Assembly: GCA_009760885.1 (NCBI GenBank)
Contig: CM019693.1
Location: 46,010,751 to 46,074,750, forward strand
Length of the DNA stretch: 64,000 bases
Source of the DNA: Achatina immaculata
Lineage: Eukaryota; Mollusca; Gastropoda; Stylommatophora; Achatinidae
Reading direction: 5' to 3'
Each line of letters opens with the position of its first letter. Position 1 is the stretch's first letter. Of this stretch, positions 45,661 through 55,760 are shown piece after piece. The notes beneath the pieces are model-generated. The model searched no databases, was not told where the DNA came from, and was given only the letters and a program-made list of their open reading frames with translations. A program made the position numbers and the translations under genes.

Positions 45661-47312
45661 ATTACAATGAACCCTTGACACAGTGCTGGAGGACCTTGAC
45701 TTTGCGGATGACATTTGTCTACTATCAAGCAGCCACAAAGATATGCAAGATAAAATAAACAAGCTAACTCAGAATGCAAACAATATAGAACTAAAGATCA
45801 GCGTAGGAAAGACAAAGTTAATGAATGAAGCAAAATGTGAACAACAGAAATGTACTCAGAGTAGATAGCAAGTTAGTGGAAGAAGTCAACAAATTTGTAT
45901 ATCTTGGCAGTAGAGTAGTAGAAAATGGAGACAGCACAGAGGACATCAACAGCAGACTTACTAGACCAAACCAGTCTTTTGCAGTGCTGCAGACTGTATG
46001 GAAATCTAAAAAACTAAGCATGAAGATGAAAATCAGGATATTTAAAAGTAATATTCTAAGTGTACTACTCTATGGAAGTGAATGCTGGAAAATCTCTAAA
46101 ACCATAGAAAACAACTTGAATTCTTTCCAGACTAAATGTTTACGAAGAATTAGAAAAAATATTTTGGCCAAACACCATAAGAAATAACATCTTGTTGGCA
46201 GAAATGCAGATGAAGCCACTGACAGCAATTATTGAGGAAAGACTGGTGATGGTTGGGACATGTGCTCCAAGTGACTGACATCTCACTACCAAAAATGGCA
46301 CTAAGATGGACACCACAGGGGAATGAATAATGAGTGAATAATCTTAATTTTTAAAGGGTAAAGAATTGGGCACGCAGGCCTGTCTTACATTCTGCCCTTC
46401 ATCACTCCATCTTTCATTCTTCCCACACACTTGAGTTAATGCAAATGTACAAATTAAATTAGGGAAAAAACATATCAAAAGAGTGTAAGATTTAACTACT
46501 ACATTCAAAGTAAAAGAGAAGAAGTAATTAACCTAATAAAATAGCACTCACGCAGACATATACATAAATAAAAATACATTGTAAATACAGATCTTCTAAC
46601 ATATGTTTTTTTTTTAACAAACATTAAAATAATTTCTAACAATATCTAACAAGTTGCTTTTCTAACAATTTTAGTACTTGTTGGTTGGCGTGTAAAGGGT
46701 TGAGAGAGTGCTGGTTATTGTATGGAGGCGTATAATTACAAGCAAGTAAATAATGAAACAGGTTTGAGTTAAAGGATGAAGTATTACCAATGGATTTTAA
46801 ACAGTACGGGAGGGTTTTCCAGAGCTGTACTGCAGAGTATGCAAAGCTTTTCTTGTACAGATCAATCCTGGGTTTAGGAAGAAGACAGTTTTTTAAATGC
46901 TGGCTATGTTTAGTGTTATACGTAAACAGTGACCACAAGTAAGGTGGAGTATTGTGTGACAGAATTCTCTGAACAAACTTGTTAAAACTGACTCTGTATT
47001 TGAGGGGTAGAATTTTGAGTTTTTTGTGCTGATCTGCGGTCTGTACTGGGTGTTTGTCACAAATCAGATTTAATGCTCATTTGTGAAGTGAGTGGAGCCT
47101 TTTTATGTGTTTGAGACTGAGCATCCATCCCAGATTGTGGAACAGAATTAAGGGTAGACCAAAAGAGACATGGAGAAGAACAACAGAGAGGATGTTGATC
47201 AATAGAAGGCTGGCCTGGGCAAGAGTGGAAAAAAAAAGGTAAGGGATGGGCATTTTTGGAAAACCCTTACAGAAGCTCCATGTGCCCTGGGCATTTAAGG
47301 TTCTAGAGGGAG
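45661..47312 (+). mobile_element. RTE-A LINE copy 3, 5'-truncated, inside I-like RNase H
   Basis: A duplication atgatgcagaagttag (45644-45659) against atgatgcagaaggtag (47313-47328) marks the target within the RNase H NYDAEVR codons. The piece starts at LDTVLEDLDFADDICLLSSS (RT catalytic FADD) and continues through KLVEEVNKFVYLGSRVVEN. It is interrupted at 46322-47146 and ends at the family 3' end (gtgccctgggcatttaaggt). Confidence 0.87.
46322..47146 (-). mobile_element. CR1-like LINE 3' end inside RTE-A copy 3
   Basis: Begins tgaataatgagtgaataatc and matches 34044 to about 34870 almost throughout, including the SFAYSAVQLWKTLPYCLKSI coding end. Flanking RTE-A sequence (ccaccacagggg and aattaagggtagacc) joins across it. 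Confidence 0.86.
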
Positions 47313-47973
47313 ATGATGCAGAAGGTAGAGCAATTATTGCTGTGGTTGAAAAACTATCAGACTTCAGAATTGATACATGCCCCATAGTAATTCTCACAGA
47401 TGCAGGATCAGTACTGGAAGCTCTTCAGTGCAACAAACTACCAGATCTTAAGGATGCCTTGTAAAAAATTGGCTTACAACACAGAGTCACCTTGCAGTGG
47501 ATTCCCTCCCACTGTGGGATACCAGGCAATGAGAAAGCTGACCATCTGGCCAAAGAGGGCACTGAAATGGAGCAACCAGATGTACCAGTCACCTATAATC
47601 AGAAGAAAAGCATGATAAAAACCTACAGGAAGCCACAAACACCACCACATGATGACTATCACATACTAAATAGAAAGGAACAAGTCACCATTTTCTGTCT
47701 TCAACAGGACACAGCGGACTCCAAAGTCATATGTATACAGAGTTTAAGATTGGTACTACTACTCTTTGTACATGCGCCCAAATGCCCCAAACTGTGGAAC
47801 ATATCTTCTGAAACTGCACCAACTATGAGACACTGAGAAGTAATTACTGGCCTAGTGAAACCACCAAAGAAGATAAGTTCTGCGGTTCCATACATAAATT
47901 ACAAAAAAACAATGAAATTTATCCAAGAAACAGGACTGCAGATATAGACAGACAATGCATACAAAGACGAAGA

Positions 47974-48135
47974 TCAGTGGTGGATGGTTTCATAAAAATC
48001 ACTGGTAGAAACTGTCATAGAACATCAGTGGTGGATGGTTTCATAAAAATCACTGGTAGAAACTGTGTCATAGAACATCAGTGGTGGATGGTTTCATAAA
48101 GATCACTGGTAGAAACCATGTCATGAAGTTTATTA
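47974..48135. repeat. Short minisatellite, right part
   Basis: Copies of atcagtggtggatggtttca and taaaaatcactggtagaaac. Continues the array at 43740-43860 after the nest. Confidence 0.85.
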
Positions 48136-48363
48136 GTAGAAGCTGTGTAATAAAGCACATGACATTTTGTACCTCATTTACCTTGGTCAAGTGCATCTTT
48201 CATATATATTGATATTTCATAATTTTCTATTTTTTACATTTTCTGTTAGATAATGATCATCATCATATTACAAGTACCCATGGTGAATACTTAATGCAGT
48301 TTCTTTAGTCTATAACCTTGTTTTTCATTATGAATTGATAGAAACTATTTTTAAAACATCCAG

Positions 48364-48575
48364 ACAGCTTGTGTTCAATTATCGTCAGAGCTTAATTGAG
48401 CAGATAAAAGTTGAAAGCGATGCTGCAATGTGTCTTCATCTGGCAGCTGTGCTGCTGTTTCAAACAATCACTCAGACAATGCTCCATGCTCCTGGTCGGC
48501 TAGTGCCAAGTATCCTACAATATCTGAGTGCACATTTGGATACAGACAAGATGAATGTGTTATCACAGATGCAAG
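48364..48575 (+). CDS. UFL1: UFL1 exon H (phase 2 to phase 1)
   Basis: Acceptor aaacatccag ends at 48363 and donor GTTGTA starts at 48576. With AG from exon G it reads RQLVFNYRQSLIEQIKVESD, AAMCLHLAAVLLFQTITQTM, LHAPGRLVPSILQYLSAHLD, TDKMNVLSQMQ. It matches UFL1 RQILFQHRQALAEQLKV, LHLTSVLLFQFSTHTMLHAP and IAFLNSKIPED closely; this is the clearest exon. The phase-1 end implies at least one further coding exon, not seen in the remaining 15 kb. Confidence 0.93.
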
Positions 48576-48591
48576 GTTGTATTTTCACATC

Positions 48592-48595
<4 letters not shown>

Positions 48596-48629
<34 letters not shown>

Positions 48630-49510
48630 TGTTTAGTTTTTTTTTTTTTTTAGAGTGAAAACAAAGTCCACAAAGTTTGAAAAGAAAGGTTGATTTGAAC
48701 ACACAGGCTTATCAGACATTCTGTCCTTCATCTAACTTTTCGCACTGTCAGAGATATTCCACATCACTTTAGTTGCAGTGTATAATGCACATAACAATAA
48801 TTCAAATAAAAAAACATTTACCTTTCACTCTGTTCTACATACTCATTCACAAATATTTTGTTCTTAACGTTTATCTACACATTCAGTTATAAATCTTTTA
48901 TGTTCAGCTTTTGTCCACACGTGCTGAATGATGTAAATTAATCCTGTACTTGAATCAGATATATTCTTGAATTCACACACATTTATTTCAGTCTAGCAAA
49001 TCAAAATGTAGTAGTGGTATTGTTGAATCGTTGACTGCTTGGGTCTAAAACTATGAGAAAATTATGTGTCTTAAAGATGCATTTAGTCCACATCAAACAG
49101 ATACTGGCAAATTTTGCAGTTATAAGAAGAATTGTTACTTACAGATTTTAACTGAGGTTGGAGGATTCATGAAATGTGTGCAGCAGAGTAAACTTTTCTT
49201 GGATGAATTGTTCTTGTTTTTGGTGGGAGATAATTATTTAAAGATTGGCTACGTTTCAGATTAGATTTAAACAGTTGTCATAAGTAAAGTGCTGCAATAG
49301 AATTGTAATGGAAAATGTGGCTTTGTTGAATAGGATTCAGTTTTTGAAAGATTTCTGAGATGCTTGTGCTTATCAGCATTTTGTGTTGGATGTTGGTCAC
49401 TAATATGATTTGCTGCTCATTTTTGAAGTGAATGAAGCCTTTTTTTTTCATGTTTGATATGGAGAAATCATCCCAGGCCAAACCAAGTGTGTTTGCATTA
49501 ATGATATATT
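48596..49510 (-). mobile_element. CR1-like LINE 3' end, old copy close to a splice donor
   Basis: After (CT)n and T-run at 48596-48651, 48660-49510 aligns loosely with the CR1-like 3' region (acacacaggcttatcagaca; ttaaagattggctacgtttc; ttgtgttggatgttggtcac; gatatggagaaatcatccca). More diverged than the copies at 34044 and 46322. It lies only about 20 bp from the exon H donor. Confidence 0.65.
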
Positions 49511-49724
49511 AATGGTAATATTTGTGCTGTGAGCTTTATTAGACTTGGTACACAAAATTAAATTTTGGTCAGAGAGAACTAGATGTTATAAAAAAAATAA
49601 ATTGTAGTACTGAAAGCTTGGCACTGACAAGAACAAATTTTAAAAAATGGAGATGAGCTAATAAATAAATAAATATCAAGACTGAAGATGTTCTTATAAA
49701 ATAAAAAAAAGGTGTACTTACACA
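49511..49724. other. Intron, unassigned
   Basis: AT-rich sequence with no recognised feature. Confidence 0.5.
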
Positions 49725-49975
49725 TTAGTGGGATCTAAGTGGTGAATTGATTAGTGCACTAGTCATTTGTGATGAAGGTCATAGGTTTTCTGGTTGGAGG
49801 GGGCGCCCCCCTCCCCCACCACCCCACCCCTTCCGCCCCCAAGTCACAGCTGTAGAAATTGGTACTTGACTTCTTCTAGAGTCGGAGAAGGAAAGACGGC
49901 CAGGCAAGGTGCTGACCACACCATCCTCTAATGTGCCAAAAGGTCAAGGAAAGTATAGACACACACTATGTCTTT
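49725..49975 (+). mobile_element. tRNA-like SINE, interrupted at its 3' end
   Basis: ctaagtggtgaattgattag and gtgcactagtcatttgtgat resemble a tRNA D-arm region (A box), and ggtcataggttttctggttg a decayed B box. A C-rich stretch and the body gtcggagaaggaaagacggc follow. The end (tctttgcatctaaggc) is the target of the retroposon at 49987 and continues at 51302. Confidence 0.5.
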
Positions 49976-49986
49976 GCATCTAAGGC

Positions 49987-51290
49987 CGCTGTTGGCGAGA
50001 TCTTCAGCTGCCGTGCGTGGAGCGGTGCTCCTCCTGGCCAATGAAGAAATTTGCAAATGAGGTTGCCGCGCAGCATCACTGCGGAAAAGGTGGTAGAAAG
50101 GATAAAGCGAAGCAAACAGTCAAATCATGGCACCTCTGGTCTGGAGGTCGGCCACGTCCTGAGTGCAGTCATATCGGGTGAAATGCATGAACCGGCTTGT
50201 CCCAGAGGTTAAGACACTGCTGGCGAGACTCTTCAAATGCTGCGCGTGGAGCAAAGCTCCTCCCGGTTAAGGAAGTAAATGCGGAAAAGAAATAAAGGTT
50301 GCTGTGCGGAGCCGATGGGAAAAGGTGGTGGAAAGTGAAGTTTAACCGATATGTCCAGTAGTATCGCTATGAGAGCTATACCACGGCACCTCTGCTCTAG
50401 AGGCCGCCCACGTCCGCAATACACCTACACTGGTGAAATATGCCTAAACCGGCACACACCAGGGGTGGAACTCGATGGCTAGACATGTCATGCCACCTCC
50501 GCTCTAGAGGTCGGTAACGCCTGATAAACACCCATACTGGTGAATTTTGCCCAAACCGGCTCATACCAGGGGTGAATCTTGAAGGCTATGAATGTCACAG
50601 TACCTCTGCCCTAGAGGTCGGTCCCGTCCCAAACACACCCATGCTGGGATAATGCCTAAACCGGCTCAACCCAGGGGTAGAAGTCACTAGTGGCGAGGAT
50701 TCGTCCTCCTGGACAAAAGCTCCATCCTGGTCACAACTAGGAAGGGTAGCGGCCACGACTGCAAAATGCTGAAGTCGGAGGCACTGGACCAGGGAAGTCT
50801 AGATAGGCAACCACCTCTCACCCGGCGGGGATGTTTGCATATCCTAATCACGCTGAGGTTTTCTGGTGAGAAAGTCCAACCCTGGACTGGATGGGCAACC
50901 ACCTCTAAAACCGGCGGTGATACACGGGTATCTCAAAACACGTCGAGGTTTTCCAGTGAGAAAATCCAACTCTGGCCTGGGTGGGCTACCGCCTCTCACC
51001 CAGCGGGGATGCACTGATATCCTAAACACGTCGAGGTCTTCCGGTGAGAAAGTCCAACCCTAAACTGGTGCAATGAAAACCACGGTGTCACGCAATCCCG
51101 CTTCCGAGACCCACCAAGAATACAGGCTAAAGCACTGTGATACTCTGAACCCCTTGTGGTCCTCTCGTGGATCTCGTGTGGTCTATTTTGGACCACACAG
51201 GGGACCACGGGACCTAACGAGGACCACAGGCGTGAATTCAGTAGGTTCATAGTGCGGTTTTTGGTGGTAGAAGTGAACAAAGAAGAAGAA
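49987..51290 (+). mobile_element. Hierarchical-repeat retroposon, copy 2 (5'-truncated)
   Basis: An 11-bp target duplication gcatctaaggc (49976-49986 and 51291-51301) and a 3' (GAA)n tail. It begins at the position equivalent to about 6713 of copy 1, lacking the first 210 bp. It holds three units of about 80 bp (about 50800-51060; caaccacctctcacccggcg, aaagtccaac) where copy 1 has two, and again about three 105-bp units with accggctcataccaggggtg. No ORF. Orientation is opposite to copy 1. Confidence 0.82.
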
Positions 51291-51354
51291 GCATCTAAGG
51301 CATGACAGGGTTAGTTTTTTTAATACATTAGTGGTCACCCTCTGAGTCTTTTTC

Positions 51355-52015
51355 CTAGTATAAATCTGGTTGCTGTTTTCCCAGTATAGATCTGGGTGCT
51401 TTTTTCCCTTGTATAGATCTGGTTGCTGTTTTCCCAGTATTGATCTGGTTGCTGTTTTCCCAGTATTGATCTGGTTGCTTTTTTTTTCCCAGTATAGATC
51501 TGGTTGCTTTTTTTTCCCAGTATAGATCTGGTTGCTTTTTTTTTAGTATAGATCTTGTTGCTGTTTTCCCAGTATAGATCTGGTTGCTATTTTCCCAGTA
51601 TAGGTATGGTTGCTGTTTTCCCAGTGTAGATCTGGTTGGCTTTTTTTTTTAATATAGATCTGGTTGCTTTTTTTTTTTAGTATATATCTTGTTGCTGTTT
51701 CCCAGTATTGATCTGGTTGCTGTTTTCCCAGTATTGATCTGGTTGCTTTTTTTTCCCATTATAGATCTGGTTGCTTTTTTTTTTAGTATAGATCTTGTTG
51801 CCGTTTTCCCAGTATAGATCTGGTTGCTGTTTTCCCAATACTGGTTACTGTTTTCCCAATGTAGATCTGGTTGGCTTTTTTTTTTTTTTAGTATAGATCT
51901 GGTTGCTGTTTTCCCAGTATAGATCTGGTTTGCTTTTTTTCTGTATAGACCTAGTTGCCATTTTCGTGGCATAGATCAAGCTGCTGTTTTCCTAGTATAG
52001 ATCTGGTGAAAGAAG
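51355..52015. repeat. Minisatellite, about 27-bp unit, left block
   Basis: Unit cccagtatagatctggttgc plus tgtttt, about 24 copies, T-run lengths vary. Continues at 52795-53035. Confidence 0.93.
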
Positions 52016-52794
52016 AAAGCAGTACAGAAGAACAAGCTAAAATACTAGGATATGCTGGTGACATCGACCTAGGCAAATAAGTTACCTTTACCTGCATACA
52101 CCTGAGAGATGTGGCACTAAAAGTAGGCTTGACCATTAACCAAGATAAGACAGAGTATATGAAGGTATCAAGAGACCAGAGGCAGAATTATACAGATTAT
52201 ATTAATGTTGGAGATACTATTATCAGGAAAGCAGAAATGTACAAATATCTAGGCACAACCTTCAACACAAGCAACATAGTTAGAGAGGAAATTAAAAGCA
52301 GAGTACAGATAGGAAATAAAATATATTTAGCCTTGCAACACCTGTTAAAATCCAAAATTATGTCCCAAAACACCAAAATAACAATCTACAAAACTGTAAT
52401 AAGACAAGCTGTCATGTATAGATCAGAAATGTGGAGCACAACAAAGATGAACAATTGCAAATCTTTGAGAACAAGATGCTAAGAAGAATCTTTGGGTCCA
52501 TAAGGGATACCAATACTGAACTGAACAGCTTATTTAAATCCCAGCAAATTATAAATGTCTTGAAACTGAACAGACTACACTGGTTTGGCCATGTAGAAAG
52601 AATAGAAGAGAACAGACAAATGAAAATTATTTATGCACAAGAGATGAGGGAAACAAGATCAAGGGTAGACAAAGACAGAGATGGAAAGACAACATAGGAT
52701 AAATTGGTGTCGCCAGTTGGAGAGAATAGAAAGGAATGGAGGTGACCTTTATCTGAGCTTTAATGGCTTGTAAAGCTGAAGAAGCAGAAGATAG
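52016..52794 (+). mobile_element. LINE fragment (family G) inserted in a minisatellite
   Basis: The plus strand reads ILGYAGDIDLG (damaged YADD box), VALKVGLTINQDKTEYMKVS, AEMYKYLGTTFNTSNIVREE and, after a frameshift, MLRRIFGSIRDTNTELNSLF, LNRLHWFGHVERIEENRQMK. Flanks tagatctggt and tagctctggt are probably the target duplication. Confidence 0.8.
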
Positions 52795-53040
52795 CTCTGG
52801 TTGCTGTTTTCCCAATATAGATCTGGTTGCTTTTTTCCCAGTATAGATTTGGTTGGCTTTTTTCACAGTATAGATATAGTTGGCCTTTTTTGCCAGTATA
52901 GATATGGTTGGCCTTTTCCTCTTTTATAGATCTGGTTGGCTTATTCCCAAATGTAGATCTGGTTGTTTTTTTTCCAAGGGGGAATTTGGTTGGCTTTTCC
53001 CTTTGTATAAATCTGGTTGCTATTTTTCACTTGTACAGGT
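52795..53040. repeat. 27-bp minisatellite, right block
   Basis: Same unit as 51355-52015, more diverged to the right. Confidence 0.88.
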
Positions 53041-53179
53041 AGATACTTTTAAAAGTTTTTTTTCTCTTAATTTTGTCTTTTCACTCATGAACATGTTTGT
53101 TATTATTTGGATCTGCTCTATCTCAGTGTCTGATTGTTGTTTAGTTTCATATGGAACTGTTTCTCTGTGATTATGGATT

Positions 53180-53805
53180 GTTTTCTCACAGTTCTGTTTC
53201 TGTGTGGTTTATTATTTTCTATGGTCCTGTTTCAGTTCAGTTGATTATTTTCTGTGACCCTGTTTCTATATTGTTTTTGATTATTTTCTATGGTCCTGTT
53301 TCAGTTTAGTTCCTTATATTCTCTGGTCCTGTTTCTGTGTGTTTTTTAAAATTATTTTCTATGGTCTTGTTTCAGTTCAGTTGATTATTTTCTATGGTCC
53401 TGTTTCTGTGTGGTTTTTTTTACTATTTTATATTGTTTTGTTTCAGTTTAGTTGCTAATTTTCTATGGTCCTGTTTCTGTGTGGTTTATATATTCTTGTA
53501 CTGTTATATTCATGAACATGTTTGTTATTATATGGATCTGCTTTTTCTCAGTGTCTGATTGTTGTTTAGTTTCACATGTGTTTCTCTGTGATTATTGATT
53601 GTTTTCTCACTGTCTTGTTTCTGTGTGGGTTTTAAAAATTATTTTCTATGGTCAGGTGAATGAATGCATCAGCAGTAGGCCATCTTGCTCACAACCGAGA
53701 GGCCTACAAGAGTGCCTTTGGGGAGGCAAGGTTCCGCAAGGGACATGCAAATGAATGAATGAATGAATGAATGGTCCTGTTTCTGTGTGGTTTTTTAATA
53801 TAAAA
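53180..53805. repeat. Minisatellite, about 35/70-bp unit
   Basis: Units tatggtcctgtttctgtgtg and tatggtcctgtttcagttca alternate with ttgattattttc. A fragment of RTE-B (53651-53771) sits inside it. Confidence 0.88.
53651..53771 (+). mobile_element. RTE-B LINE, last 110 bp only
   Basis: aatgcatcagcagtaggcca to gggacatgcaaatgaatgaa with a (TGAA)n tail, inside the array. Confidence 0.8.
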
Positions 53806-54240
53806 ATAATACACACTTGTCACCTTACTTATTTAACTTGTACACTGAAAATATAATGAGGAATGTTAGAGAAGATGTAGACAGAGAATATTATGATGCC
53901 ATAACAATTGTCCACAACACAAAAAGGAATGGAAAAACTAAAATTATGTCAGTCCATAAGAACAGCAAAGAACAAAACCTCTATCTTAACGCAAAGAAAA
54001 CTAAATTGATGGCAACTGACAAAACAAACAAGGCAGCTGAAATATGTATCAATGAGGAAAAACTGGAAGAAGTGGAGAGTTTTGAATGTCTTGGATCACT
54101 ACTAACTAGTAGTAGAGATGCAATGAGAGAAATTAAAAGGAGGACATCTATCGCTCTTCAGAAAGTAAAACAACTAAAGAATCTGTGGAGAGTGCTGTTT
54201 GGGAGGCAAAGTTCCGCAAGGGACATGCAAATGAATGAAT
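53806..54240 (+). mobile_element. RTE-B LINE fragment with internal deletion
   Basis: LSPYLFNLYTENIMRNVRED, YDAITIVHNTKRNG, LNAKKTKLMATDKTNKAAEI, ESFECLGSLLTSSRDAMREI, then KNLWR joined directly to VLFGRQSSARDMQMNE. About 400 bp of the family's C-terminal part is missing. It ends at a 30-bp minisatellite. Confidence 0.83.
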
Positions 54241-54396
54241 GAGTATATACTTACATTCACACACAGACACTAGTATATATTTACACTCACACACAGACAC
54301 TAGTATATACTTATACTCACACACACACTAGTATATACTTACATTCACACATACACACTAGTATATACTTACATTCACACACACACACACTAGTAT
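54241..54396. repeat. 30-bp minisatellite, left block
   Basis: Unit actagtatatacttacattc plus acacacagac, five copies. Cut by the I-like LINE and continued at 60529. Confidence 0.92.
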
Positions 54397-55756
54397 CATG
54401 CTTTTCTTCTGATTATAGGTGGTTGGTATGTCTGGTTGCTCCATTTCAGTGCCCTCTTTGGCCAGATGGTCAGCTTTTTCATTGCCTGGTATCCCACAGT
54501 GGGAGGGAATCCATTGCAAAGTGACTCCATGTTGTAAGCCCATTTTTGACAAGGCATCCTTAAGGTCTGGTAGTTTGTTGTACTGAAGAGCTTCCAGTAC
54601 TGATCTTGCATCTGGGAGAATTACTACAGGACATGTATCAATTCTGGAGTCTGATAGTTTTTCAACTGAAGCAATAATTGCCCTAACTTCTGCATCATAG
54701 TTGTTGCAGTATTTTCCAGTGGGTATGGAAATCTTGTCAGTGGTGTTGTTTGGATATTCAATATGTGCTCCTGCCCCTCCTTTCTTAATGGCATTGTGTG
54801 CAGATCCATCTGTATAACACACGTATCCAGGTGTCACATGGATATTTGTCATCTAGCATACTAAGTGTGGCTGTTGATCTTACAAGGCTGCTTTGCATCT
54901 CACCATTCTGCACACCTTTCACTTCAGTCTGAATAGTTATTTGTGTATAATCTGCTTCTTTCCATGGTGTATGCTCTGGTACAGATGATAATGGAGCAAC
55001 TACAGTTGGAAGGTCAGGTATCAGCTTACGCATACACTTGGCCTGGTGAATGAAGCTGCTTCTTTTAAGCCGGCTTAATGCCAAGTTATTGAATCTCTCC
55101 TTCAGGGGATGGCTTACAGAGCTAAGGAATTTCTCTCCCATGGTCATGACCTTTGTGTCTCTACGTTCCTTTAGCGCTTGAACACCAACTATTTTCTGCA
55201 TTTCTACTATTGGTGTGGACCTCATGGCACCTGTGATAATCCGTAGTGACTGATTTTGAACCTTGTCTAGATTATGCAGTGTAGTGTTTGATGCTGTGCA
55301 CCAAGATGTTGAGCCATATTCTAAATGTGGTAGAATACTTTGGTGATATACATTCTTGAGGATTCTTTCACTAGCTCCCCATGTGGTTCCACTCAATTTT
55401 CTTAATATGGCTAGTTTTCTTCTGGCTTTTGCTTCTGCACTGTTGATGTGTTGCTTCCAAGTCAGTTTTGAGTCAAGAGTCACTCCTAAGTAAGTGGGTT
55501 GTTGTCCATCCTTAAGGATATTTCATTTACAAAGATCTTACCTGCTTTCTGTTTAGATGAGAGAGTGAACAGAGTGGTACTTGATTTCTCTATGTTGATT
55601 CTTACACACCATTTGTTTGTCCATGATGTCAAGATGTCTGCTGCTCTTTCGAGTCTCTGTATAGCAACTGTCGCATATTCATCTGTACACCACATGACCA
55701 GATTATCTGCATACAGTGCCGCTTTGATTCCATAGGGAAGTTCCTTGACCAGGTCA
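54397..55756 (-). pseudogene. I-like ORF2, RT end and RNase H
   Basis: From 55756 downwards: DLVKELPYGIKAALYADNLV (YADD changed to YADN), ADILTSWTNKWCVRINIEKS, YLGVTLDSKLTWKQHINSAE, LPHLEYGSTSWCTASNTTL and IITGAMRSTPIVEMQ. RNase H follows with its acidic residues: CYTDGSAHNAI (Asp), NYDAEVRAII (Glu), LPDARSVLEAL (Asp), WIPSHCGIPGNEKADHLAKE (His, Asp). RNase H after RT is typical of the I and related clades. Minor frameshifts separate the parts. Confidence 0.83.
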
Positions 55757-55760
55757 TTAA

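Larger units (their letters stand above)
44129..47973 (+). mobile_element. I-like LINE copy 2, internally deleted, carrying a nested LINE
   Basis: Collinear with the minus-strand copy at 54397-60528. The leader and ORF1 remnant lie at 44129-44460. ORF2 starts near 44470 and has IMQWNAESVSSVRDGY of the endonuclease. About 80 residues are then missing between SLCCIQEK and IPHKEKLMVCGNFNSHSQ. The whole RT is missing between LWKLIKQLNDE and the RNase H start YVYTDGSAHNAI (about 45510). RNase H resumes after the RTE-A insertion at 47313 (VEKLSDFRIDT, LTDAGSVLEAL, WIPSHCGIPGNEKADHLAKE), followed by the C-terminal region absent from copy 1. Confidence 0.83.
327..48575 (+). other. UFL1: UFL1 gene, internal part (eight coding exons)
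   Basis: UFL1 is the E3 ligase of the UFM1 pathway. It works with UFC1 (E2), DDRGK1 and CDK5RAP3 at the ER membrane and modifies targets such as ribosomal protein uL24 (RPL26). The eight exons listed separately join with matching phases into about 407 residues that follow the known protein in order: a helical segment, a Lys/Arg-rich linker, and the C-terminal helical region with LFEKG, KRKERQLVF and TMLHAPGR-type motifs. By recollection of the roughly 790-residue vertebrate protein this covers about residues 340-740. The N-terminal winged-helix part lies upstream of the window and the last 50 or so residues lie downstream. Introns here range from about 2.5 to 15 kb and are filled with mobile elements and minisatellites. 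The exons are open and the splice sites intact, so the gene looks functional. Confidence 0.9.
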
